NCBI GenBank assembly: GCA_015061765.1
Contig: SUVZ01000276.1
Coordinates: forward strand, 1-5,677
Length of the DNA stretch: 5,677 bases
Source: Lentisphaerota bacterium
Lineage (GTDB): Bacteria > Verrucomicrobiota > Kiritimatiellia > RFP12 > UBA1067
Reading direction: 5' to 3'
The notes under the pieces were generated by a model, which was given only the letters and a program-made list of their open reading frames with translations, ran no database searches and was not told where the DNA came from. Below are positions 1-5,581 of this stretch, piece by piece; position 1 is the stretch's first letter, and the number at the start of each line of letters is the position of its first letter. The position numbers were made by a program, and so were the translations under genes.

Positions 1-1
1 G

Positions 2-1609
2 TATGAAGTGTGGCAACCCGGAGCATCGGTGGCATCGCCGCTTTCGCGCAAGATGCTCGTCACGGAGGCGCAGTCCGCGCTCGAGACCCTCCAGCGAAGG
101 ATTGCCGAGGGCGAGGAGACGCTTTCCACGGCATCCGAGAAGTCTGCTCGCCTTTCGACCGAACTGGCGAGTCTTCATGAACGCCTTTCCGAGTCGCGCC
201 GTGCCGCCGCCCAGGCGCAGGGCGAGTATACATCGCTCGAGCGCGATGCGTCGCAGCTGAAGACCCGTCTTGAGCGCGTGGGGGCCGAGCTTGAATCCGT
301 CATGGCGGCGAATGCAGACGGTGACGCAAAGCGCGAGGCGCTTGCCGCCGAGCTGGAGACCACCGTCGCAAAACGCGATGCGCTTCTTGACGAGACTGCG
401 CAGAAGCAGGACGAGCTCATGGAGCTTGAGACCGCCAACGCCGACAAGAGCCGTCTTCTTACCGAAAAGCGTGTCGCCGCCGGCCAGATGGAGAGTGAAC
501 TCGAGTTCACGAGCCGCCAGAAGGAGGACGTGGAGCGCCGCAAGGCGGAGTTGTACAAGACGGTCGAGGGGCGCGAGAACGGGATTCGAGGATATCAGGA
601 ATCAATCGCCCGCCTTACCGACGAGACTGTCGAGCTTCAGGAATCGCTCCAGCCGCTTCAGGAGAAGTTTGCTGACGTGCGCGCCCGCACCGAGGATGAG
701 CGTGCCAACCGCGAGGAGCTGAATGCGCAGCTTTCTCAGGCGGATGCCGAGATCATCGCAAGGCGCAATGCCCTGGACGGTGCGCGTGATACGAAGGCAA
801 AGCTCGAGGTTGCCGCGACGGAGTCCACGATGCTCCGCCAGAATCTCTACGACCACCTGAGCCAGGAGTACGGTCTTGACGCCCAGCAGGTGATGCGCGA
901 GCCCGATCCCGAGTTCAAGGGCGAACCGCCGCCTCCGGAGGTGCTTGAGGCTAAGGTCAACGACATCAACGCCAAGATCGCCGCGCTGGGCCCGGTGAAC
1001 ATGGTCGCCATCGACGAGTTCCGCGAGCTTGAGGAGCGCTATACGAGGGAGAAGGAGCAGGAGGCCGATCTTCTTGCCGCGAAGGCGCAGATCATGGAGC
1101 TCATCACGGATCTGAACGGCAAGTCCGGCGAGATGTTCAAGGCCACGTTCGAGAAGGCGAACGAGAACTTCCAGAAGATGTTCACGAAGCTCTTCAACGG
1201 CGGCGAGGCGCGTCTCGTGCTTCTCGAGAACGAGCAGGATCCGCTTGAATGCGGCATCGACATCATCGCGCGTCCTCCGGGCAAGCGTCCGCAGAGCGTC
1301 ACGCTGCTTTCCGGCGGCGAGCGCACGATGACGGCCGTTGCGCTGCTCTTCGCCATCTTCCGCATCAAGCCTGCGCCGTTCACGATGCTGGACGAGCTGG
1401 ACGCAGCTCTCGACGATGCGAACATCGGGCGTTTCGTTGACGCTCTCAAGGAGTTCCTTGACCGTTCGCAGTTCCTCATCATCACGCACAACCAGCACAC
1501 GATCGCCGGTTCGGATATCGTGTATGGCGTAAGCCAGCAGGAGAAGGGCGTATCCCGTGTGATTTCGATGAAGCTTTCCGATCTCGGCGCGAAAAAGTCC
1601 CGGGACTGA
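2..1609 (+). CDS. smc: Chromosome partition protein SMC, C-terminal part (5' end outside window)
   Basis: This is the C-terminal half of the SMC ATPase, which dimerises and, with ScpA/ScpB, folds and segregates the chromosome. The frame is open from base 2, so the N-terminal head with Walker A and probably the hinge lie upstream of the window. Of the 535 residues visible, roughly 20-320 are Glu/Lys/Arg/Ala-rich heptad-like coiled coil. The C-terminal ATPase head follows. It begins around the segment LGPVNMVAIDEF and carries the ABC signature LLSGGE (bases 1304-1321), Walker B TMLDE with the D-loop DAALDDAN (from base 1382), and a switch histidine in IITHN (His codon at 1487). The end, with YGVSQQEKGVS, is typical of bacterial SMC. 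Every head motif visible is intact. The call is secure from the order of motifs. RecN or SbcC would not combine this signature with the DPLECGI segment. The next gene, fabD, has its own promoter. Confidence 0.96.
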   Translation, partial: YEVWQPGASVASPLSRKMLVTEAQSALETLQRRIAEGEETLSTASEKSARLSTELASLHERLSESRRAAAQAQGEYTSLERDASQLKTRLERVGAELESVMAANADGDAKREALAAELETTVAKRDALLDETAQKQDELMELETANADKSRLLTEKRVAAGQMESELEFTSRQKEDVERRKAELYKTVEGRENGIRGYQESIARLTDETVELQESLQPLQEKFADVRARTEDERANREELNAQLSQADAEIIARRNALDGARDTKAKLEVAATESTMLRQNLYDHLSQEYGLDAQQVMREPDPEFKGEPPPPEVLEAKVNDINAKIAALGPVNMVAIDEFRELEERYTREKEQEADLLAAKAQIMELITDLNGKSGEMFKATFEKANENFQKMFTKLFNGGEARLVLLENEQDPLECGIDIIARPPGKRPQSVTLLSGGERTMTAVALLFAIFRIKPAPFTMLDELDAALDDANIGRFVDALKEFLDRSQFLIITHNQHTIAGSDIVYGVSQQEKGVSRVISMKLSDLGAKKSRD

Positions 1610-1646
1610 TCCGTTTGGATGTTGACGGGTCGATGACGCGGAGCTG

Positions 1647-1655
1647 TGGTATAAT
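1647..1655 (+). promoter_or_regulatory. Extended -10 promoter of fabD
   Basis: TGG followed by a perfect TATAAT (1650-1655) gives the extended -10 form TGN-TATAAT. Transcription would start near 1662, leaving a leader of about 34 nt before the fabD ATG. A TTGACG lies at 1622-1627, but the 22-bp spacing is too long for a normal -35, so the extended -10 probably carries recognition. The same form recurs at the other two promoters in the window. Confidence 0.7.
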
Positions 1656-1682
1656 TCCAGTCAATTTTTTGTTCAACACCAT

Positions 1683-1688
1683 AAGGAG
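1683..1688 (+). promoter_or_regulatory. Shine-Dalgarno of fabD (decides the start)
   Basis: AAGGAG lies 7 nt before the ATG at 1696. An in-frame ATG at 1615 would add 27 residues, but it lies upstream of the -10 element and has no ribosome binding site. It would also place extra residues ahead of the usual FabD N-terminus, so 1696 is taken as the start. Confidence 0.85.
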
Positions 1689-1695
1689 ACAACAA

Positions 1696-2619
1696 ATGGC
1701 AGATTGCTGCATTTTTGCAGGGCAGGGCGCACAGGTGCCGGGCATGGGCAAGGACTTTGCCGAGGCTGACGCGACGCTCATGGAGCTTTTCGACAAGGCG
1801 AATGGCGTCCTTGGATTCGATCTCAAGAAGATATGCTTCGAGGGTCCTGCAGAGGAGCTTACGAAGTCGAATGTCTGCCAGCCGGCCATCTTCGTGACAA
1901 GCTATGCGGCCTTTCTCGCGTTCCAGAAGCGCAATCCGGCTCAGTTTGCGGCGGCGGCGGGTCTTTCTCTCGGAGAGTGGGGTGCGCTCTGTGCGGCGGG
2001 CGTTCTAGACTTCGACTCCACGCTCAAGGTCCTTGAAGCCCGCGGACGCTTCATGCAGGAGGCCTGCGAGGCGACGCCTTCAGGCATGATCGCCATTGTC
2101 GGCGCATCCCCCGACCAGCTTTCAGAACTCTGCGCCAAGACCGGCTGCACGGTCGCGAACGTCAATTCCTCCGCGCAGCAGGTTCTTTCGGGCTCCAAGG
2201 ATGAAATCGCCGCCGCTGCGACGGTTGCGAAGGAACTTGGAATCAAGCGTGCTCTTCCCCTTGCCACGGCTGGTGCATTCCATTCGAAGTTCATGCAGCC
2301 CGCACGCGAGAAGCTCGCTCCGGTTCTGGACGGCATCACGTTCAACGCACCAAGGATTCCCGTTCTCTCCAACGTCACCGGCAAGCCACACGACAGCGAT
2401 CCTGCCGCCATCAAGGCGCTCATGCTCGAGCAGGTCACGGGCACGACCAACTGGGCTGCCGACGTCGAGGCGGCGAAAGCTCTCGGCTGTACGCGTTTTG
2501 TGGAGTTTGGCCCCGGCAAGGTGCTTTCGGGCCTCATCAAGAAGATCGATGCCTCGCTCACCACGGTGAACGTCTCTGATCTCGCTTCGCTCGACGCCAC
2601 GATTGCGGCGCTCGGCTGA
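1696..2619 (+). CDS. fabD: Malonyl-CoA:ACP transacylase FabD
   Basis: The protein transfers malonyl from malonyl-CoA to acyl carrier protein, supplying the extender unit for type II fatty-acid synthesis in the cytosol. It is 307 aa, close to the 309 aa of E. coli FabD. The motifs come in order. The N-terminal GQGAQ is at residues 9-13. The nucleophile elbow GLSLGE is at 89-94 with catalytic Ser91. Arg116, in ARGRFMQ, is the counterpart of the malonate-binding arginine. AFHS at 194-197 holds the catalytic His196. Gln246 is the oxyanion-side glutamine, and FGPGKVLSGL is near the C-terminus. The residue before the catalytic serine is Leu, where most FabD proteins have His (GHSLGE). I recall GLSLGE from PVC-group FabD proteins. 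The gene has its own promoter and Shine-Dalgarno. No other fab gene is visible in the window. It converges with yfcE. Confidence 0.96.
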   Translation: MADCCIFAGQGAQVPGMGKDFAEADATLMELFDKANGVLGFDLKKICFEGPAEELTKSNVCQPAIFVTSYAAFLAFQKRNPAQFAAAAGLSLGEWGALCAAGVLDFDSTLKVLEARGRFMQEACEATPSGMIAIVGASPDQLSELCAKTGCTVANVNSSAQQVLSGSKDEIAAAATVAKELGIKRALPLATAGAFHSKFMQPAREKLAPVLDGITFNAPRIPVLSNVTGKPHDSDPAAIKALMLEQVTGTTNWAADVEAAKALGCTRFVEFGPGKVLSGLIKKIDASLTTVNVSDLASLDATIAALG

Positions 2620-2640
2620 AGGTAAAGCGCAGATGGACGG

Positions 2641-2675
2641 CGGCTCAGATGCTGAAGTGCTTCAGCTCCGAGCCG
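2641..2675. terminator. Imperfect palindrome at the fabD/yfcE convergent end, possible bidirectional terminator
   Basis: CGGCTC (2641-2646) pairs with GAGCCG (2670-2675). Inside it, GCTGAA (2651-2656) pairs with TTCAGC (2661-2666) around a 4-nt loop, with a small internal loop of AGAT against TCC. The structure begins 22 bp after the fabD stop and covers the last codons and the stop of yfcE. It has no U-run on either strand, so it does not meet the rule for an intrinsic terminator. It could stall polymerase, protect 3' ends, or be partly chance within coding sequence. Confidence 0.35.
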
Positions 2676-3160
2676 TCGAAGAAACCGAAGGATCGGGCGC
2701 TGCCGCCCTTGGGCAGCGATACCGATCCTGGATTGTATATGGTGATGCCGCATTCCAGGCGCTTGAGTTCCGGTATGTGGGTGTGGCCGTGCGCAAGGAT
2801 GGTTCCTGTCCCAAGCGGCGGCAGTCTGCATTCGTTCCAGAGATGTCCGTGCGTAAGGAAGAACTTTTCGGTTTCTGTCTCGAGGATGGCGTAGTCGCTC
2901 ATCATCGGGAACTCGAACATCATCTGGTCAACCTCGGCGTCACAGTTGCCGCGCACGGCGATGATCCTGTCCTTCAGTCCGTTGAGCATGCCGACGACCT
3001 TGACCGGATCGTAGAAGTTCGGCACGCCGTTGCGCGGACCGTGGTAGAGAAGGTCTCCGAGAAGGACGATCTTGTCGTACTTTAGCGGTTCGGCGGCGGT
3101 CAACGCCTGTTCGAGCGTTGACGGCACGCCGTGTATGTCACTGAGGAAGAGTATCTTCAT
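2645..3160 (-). CDS. yfcE: YfcE-type metallophosphoesterase (phosphodiesterase)
   Basis: This is a cytosolic two-metal phosphoesterase of the calcineurin-like superfamily. E. coli YfcE is a Mn-dependent phosphodiesterase with activity on artificial phosphodiester substrates, and its physiological substrate is unsettled. The 171 aa compare with 184 in E. coli. The metal-ligand motifs are all present: DIH (Asp8, His10), GDLLYH (Asp36, His40), GNCD (Asn72, Asp74), THGH (His104, His106) and GHTH (His126, His128). Segments such as HGPRN, VRGNCDAEVDQM and NPGSVSLPKGG closely match E. coli YfcE as I remember it, supporting this subfamily over the general MJ0936-like group. The ATG at 3160 starts MKILFLSDIHG, as the family does, and a GGAG lies 6 nt before it. 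Longer in-frame starts would run back into the upstream gene. It is the last gene of the mrp operon, 14 bp after the ceramidase-like gene. Confidence 0.93.
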   Translation of the reverse strand: MKILFLSDIHGVPSTLEQALTAAEPLKYDKIVLLGDLLYHGPRNGVPNFYDPVKVVGMLNGLKDRIIAVRGNCDAEVDQMMFEFPMMSDYAILETETEKFFLTHGHLWNECRLPPLGTGTILAHGHTHIPELKRLECGITIYNPGSVSLPKGGSARSFGFFDGSELKHFSI

Positions 3161-3166
3161 CGAATG

Positions 3167-3170
3167 CTCC
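3167..3170 (-). promoter_or_regulatory. Shine-Dalgarno of yfcE
   Basis: GGAG on the minus strand lies 6 nt before the ATG at 3160, within the 14-bp gap after the upstream stop codon. It fixes the start at 3160 and supports co-transcription with the upstream gene. Confidence 0.7.
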
Positions 3171-3174
3171 GGAG

Positions 3175-4569
3175 TCACTTGGCCGATTCTTCCTTGAGCT
3201 GCCTGAGCTGCCTGACCTGCGCTGCGACGAGCTTGTCTCCCGTCGGGGCGGCGTAACGGGATGAAAGTCCCTCGTATCCGCCTTCGTGGTGCGCCTTGGT
3301 CGAGGGGATGTAGCCTTCGCTGCCGTTGGTCAGGCTCGTGACGATCGTCATGCGGAAGGGCGACTGGGCCTTTACGTCGCGGCCCAGGTCCACAAACGGT
3401 TCGCACGGCATCCCGGAGAATCCGATTGCGTCGCCGATGGAGAGGTTGGACACGAGGATGTCGAACGAGGCGGGGCCGTTCATCAGTCTGCGGACGCGCG
3501 AACCCGGAGAGGTGAGGGTCATGATCTCCATGCCGGAGAGAGGGATCTCGGACCTCCTGCCTTCGTCGAACATCTTGACCCACTTGATCTCGTCAGGGGT
3601 GGGAAGGTTCGTCGGCATGGGCGTGGGGGTCACGAGACCGTTCACCTTTCCTGCGGGAACCTCTTCGCAGACATCCCAGATCTTCATCGCGACACCTGCA
3701 AGGGCGCGTCCCATGTGCTTGTATATGGTATGTCGAGTGAGGGACCTGCGTCCGGGCGGCGGGAATCTGTAGTGGTGGTTTACGTCGCCTTGGGCGGCAT
3801 TGAGGAAAAGGCACTTGACGCCATCGCCGACGCCGTTCTCGAAGGTCTTGCGCAGTACGCCCGGCCAGTCGGCGGATATTGCGGTGCCGCCGATGGTGTC
3901 GGTGTGCGTGCCGAAGTTCACGATTGCGATGTCGGGTGCGCCGGTGCGCTTGAAGCGGATCAGTTTGACGGTTTCGTCAGGTGCTCCGAGCGGCTCCTTT
4001 ACATCTGGATTCATTATGCCGGGGTTTGTGCGCACGGAACCGTCCTTCATGCGGTAGCGGCGGATGAAGGAAATCTTCTCGCACACGGATTCTGCGATGG
4101 CGATCTTGGACGGCGCAAGGTCGGCCATGGCCATCTTTCCTGCATCCGCAAGACGTGTGATGCGCATGTCCGCATAGTCCATCACGAGCTGCTTCTCTTC
4201 GGTCGTGAAGCTGTCGCGCGGCCAGTCTGCCGGGCCCGTGTGCGTGTGGGTGGAGTGCACGAATATCCTGTCGCGCGGCACGCCCGTTGCGGCGGTGATG
4301 GCAGGGAACGCCTTTTTGAAGAAGGGGTTTGAGAGATGGAGGTCGTCCACCGAGTAGATGAGAGCGGTGTTCTTCCCGTCGGACACAGCCACGCACTCGA
4401 CGCACAGGGGGTCGAGTATGGATGTCGCGTTGCGTTTGCTGAAGTATCCGACCATGGGGATCCCGAGCGGCGGCGTCGCGTCGACGCGGGCGAAGCCGGC
4501 CTTGAATTCGGCGTGCAGGACGAACGCGGTGCATGCGAACGTAAGGGTCAACAGTGCTTTTGGTTTCAT
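3175..4569 (-). CDS. Exported protein of the neutral/alkaline ceramidase family (N-terminal domain type)
   Basis: The 464-aa protein has a signal peptide: Lys2 and Lys4, a hydrophobic stretch over residues 5-18, and a likely cut after LHA20. It therefore acts outside the cytoplasm. The body resembles the catalytic domain of neutral ceramidases, zinc amidases that release fatty acid from ceramide. It has the start KAGFARVDATPPLGIPMVGY, the His-rich VHSTHTHTGP (105-112), NFGTHTD (218-224, His222), NAAQGDVNHH (257-266), MPCEPFVDLGR (387-397, with Glu390 likely matching the zinc Glu) and SEGYIPSTKA with EGGYEG (417-434). The catalytic Ser region of true ceramidases (N-S-P type) reads DVNHH here, so ceramidase activity is doubtful. 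It also lacks the C-terminal Ig-like domain of full-length enzymes. Similar shortened proteins are, as I recall, common in Planctomycetes and Verrucomicrobia with unknown substrate. The start at 4569 has AAGGAG 8 nt upstream. It lies between mrp and yfcE in a likely operon. The family call is good; the function is open. Confidence 0.85.
   Translation of the reverse strand: MKPKALLTLTFACTAFVLHAEFKAGFARVDATPPLGIPMVGYFSKRNATSILDPLCVECVAVSDGKNTALIYSVDDLHLSNPFFKKAFPAITAATGVPRDRIFVHSTHTHTGPADWPRDSFTTEEKQLVMDYADMRITRLADAGKMAMADLAPSKIAIAESVCEKISFIRRYRMKDGSVRTNPGIMNPDVKEPLGAPDETVKLIRFKRTGAPDIAIVNFGTHTDTIGGTAISADWPGVLRKTFENGVGDGVKCLFLNAAQGDVNHHYRFPPPGRRSLTRHTIYKHMGRALAGVAMKIWDVCEEVPAGKVNGLVTPTPMPTNLPTPDEIKWVKMFDEGRRSEIPLSGMEIMTLTSPGSRVRRLMNGPASFDILVSNLSIGDAIGFSGMPCEPFVDLGRDVKAQSPFRMTIVTSLTNGSEGYIPSTKAHHEGGYEGLSSRYAAPTGDKLVAAQVRQLRQLKEESAK
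3195..3221. repeat. Short 9-bp tandem repeat in the ceramidase-like gene
   Basis: TGAGCTGCC occurs twice in tandem (3195-3203, 3204-3212), followed by a degenerate third copy TGACCTGCG (3213-3221). On the coding strand it encodes RQLRQLK near the C-terminus. The array stays in frame and could be a small slippage-prone site. It is probably a local duplication of no functional weight. Confidence 0.5.
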
Positions 4570-4577
4570 GGTGTGCG

Positions 4578-4583
4578 CTCCTT
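4578..4583 (-). promoter_or_regulatory. Shine-Dalgarno of the ceramidase-like gene (decides the start)
   Basis: AAGGAG on the minus strand is 8 nt before the ATG at 4569 and lies inside the 16-bp gap after the mrp stop. The frame is open further back, to an ATG at 4755 inside mrp, but only the 4569 start gives both a ribosome binding site and a signal peptide at the N-terminus. Confidence 0.85.
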
Positions 4584-4585
4584 GT

Positions 4586-5410
4586 CTAGCAGTTGCATTT
4601 TTCGATGAAAGCGTCGATTTCCGGGATGGCGAGCGTTTCCGCCGCGCCGGCGTCGATCGCCTTGGCGAAGTTCGGGTCGATGGGAAGGCGCGCAACGTTG
4701 TCGATGTCAAAACGCCTGGCGAGATCGTCCGCCTGGCTTTCGCCGAAGACGGCATGCCGCTCCGAACATTTCGGACACATGAAATAGCTCATGTTCTCGA
4801 CGAGACCGAGCACCTTCTTGTCCATCATTTTCGCCATTTTCACGGATTTCCCCACGATCATCTCGACAAGCTTCTGCGGGGAGGAGACGATCACCACTCC
4901 GTCGACCGGCAGACTCTGGAACACCGTCAGCGGAACGTCGCCCGTTCCCGGCGGCATATCGACGAACATCATGTCCAGCTCGCCCCAGTGCACGTCCGTC
5001 CAGAACTGCTTGACCGCGCCGGCGATGACCGGTCCGCGCCAGACAACCGGGTCGGTCGGATCTTCGACAAGCATGTTCAGGGACATGATCCTGACGCCGC
5101 CATTCGAGATCACGGGCTCGATGCCGTGTTCGCTCTGGATCGTTCCGCCCGTCAGGCCGAACGCCTTCGGGATGGAGGGACCCGTGATGTCGGCATCCAG
5201 AATGCCGACCTTGAGTCCCTTGCGGGCCGCCGCAACGGCCAGCATCGTGGTCACGAAGCTTTTGCCTACGCCGCCCTTGCCGCTCGCGACGGCTATAACC
5301 TTCTTTACCTGCGACGCCGCATTGAGCTTCGCCGAGAAATCGAACTTCTCCTTCCTGTCTGCGCAATCCTTGCCGCAGCTGGAGCAGTCGTGTGTGCAAC
5401 TTTCAGACAT
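4586..5410 (-). CDS. mrp: Mrp/NBP35-family Fe-S cluster carrier ATPase
   Basis: Mrp proteins are cytosolic dimeric P-loop ATPases that bind a bridging Fe-S cluster and pass it to target apoproteins. The 274-aa protein has the deviant Walker A GKGGVGKS (44-51), the A' segment LDADITGPSIP (71-81), the switch motif DMPPGTGD (151-158) and the cluster-binding pair CPKC (Cys212, Cys215) just after ENMSYFM. There is no N-terminal MIP18/DUF59 domain, which many longer bacterial Mrp proteins carry. Instead the first 16 residues hold a C-X3-C-X2-C-X3-C set (Cys5, 9, 12, 16), which could hold a second Fe-S cluster. I recall similar N-termini in Mrp of anaerobes. The protein ends in CNC. The ATG at 5410 is chosen because it starts the Cys motif, has AAGGG 8 nt upstream and lies just after the promoter. 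An in-frame ATG at 5545 lies upstream of the promoter. It is the first gene of a likely three-gene operon. Confidence 0.94.
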   Translation of the reverse strand: MSESCTHDCSSCGKDCADRKEKFDFSAKLNAASQVKKVIAVASGKGGVGKSFVTTMLAVAAARKGLKVGILDADITGPSIPKAFGLTGGTIQSEHGIEPVISNGGVRIMSLNMLVEDPTDPVVWRGPVIAGAVKQFWTDVHWGELDMMFVDMPPGTGDVPLTVFQSLPVDGVVIVSSPQKLVEMIVGKSVKMAKMMDKKVLGLVENMSYFMCPKCSERHAVFGESQADDLARRFDIDNVARLPIDPNFAKAIDAGAAETLAIPEIDAFIEKCNC

Positions 5411-5418
5411 CTGTGTTT

Positions 5419-5423
5419 CCCTT
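5419..5423 (-). promoter_or_regulatory. Shine-Dalgarno of mrp
   Basis: AAGGG on the minus strand is 8 nt before the ATG at 5410. It supports this start over in-frame upstream codons, which lie at or beyond the -10 element. Confidence 0.65.
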
Positions 5424-5438
5424 CTGTAGATGGCACGT

Positions 5439-5447
5439 ATTGTATCA
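5439..5447 (-). promoter_or_regulatory. Extended -10 promoter of the mrp operon
   Basis: Read on the minus strand, TGA precedes TACAAT, giving the TGN-TAYAAT form. Transcription would begin near 5432, about 21 nt before the mrp ATG. The positions 16-18 bp upstream do not resemble TTGACA. No promoter is visible in the two short downstream gaps, so this one probably drives mrp, the ceramidase-like gene and yfcE. Confidence 0.6.
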
Positions 5448-5492
5448 CATAATGTGGTGCGAGTGGTTTTGCGGAACTTGTGGTGTTTTTTA

Positions 5493-5501
5493 TGGTACAA
5501 T
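5493..5501 (+). promoter_or_regulatory. Extended -10 promoter of the U32-family gene
   Basis: TGG followed by TACAAT (5496-5501) is again the TGN-TAYAAT form, with no -35 match at normal spacing. The start of transcription would be near 5508, giving a leader of about 60 nt before the ATG at 5568. The element lies back to back with the mrp promoter, about 50 bp apart. The T-rich stretch just upstream (5486-5491) may help melting or act as an upstream element. Confidence 0.6.
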
Positions 5502-5536
5502 TCACGCGAAAATATTCTTACCTTACGCATTAGGCG

Positions 5537-5581
5537 ATGTCTCATACTCCATACGCTGAATCTCTACATGAACGGAATTGA
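5537..5581 (+). other. Possible 14-codon upstream ORF overlapping the U32-family start
   Basis: ATG at 5537 opens a short frame encoding MSHTPYAESLHERN and stops at 5579-5581, past the U32-family ATG at 5568 and in another frame. Its only upstream purine match is AGG, too close to the ATG to be a good ribosome binding site. It could couple translation to the downstream gene, which lacks a Shine-Dalgarno. A chance ORF of this length is equally plausible. Confidence 0.15.

Noticed and set aside
602..1498. Long open frame on the minus strand (298 codons) inside smc
   Set aside because: It lies wholly antisense to a clear SMC coding region, is rich in Leu/Arg/Val from reversed GC-rich codons, and matches no family I recognise.
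1596..1607. Perfect 12-bp palindrome AGTCCCGGGACT at the end of smc
   Set aside because: One palindrome of this length is expected by chance in a window of this size, it is within codons, and no T-run follows to make a terminator.
1622..1627. TTGACG as the -35 of the fabD promoter
   Set aside because: It is 22 bp from the -10, too far for normal sigma-70 recognition. The extended -10 is the better explanation.
2603..3085. 160-codon plus-strand frame after fabD
   Set aside because: It overlaps yfcE almost entirely on the opposite strand. yfcE has all its metal-ligand motifs and a good start, and this frame has neither.
3286..4332. Long open frame on the plus strand (348 codons) opposite the ceramidase-like gene
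   Set aside because: It is a mirror of the codon bias of the real gene, has no ribosome binding site or recognisable motif, and its composition is atypical (many Gly, Val, Arg and His).
4358..5452. Long open frame on the plus strand (364 codons) opposite mrp
   Set aside because: It is antisense to mrp and its upstream neighbour, and its His/Arg/Asp-rich composition is what reversed GC-rich codons give.
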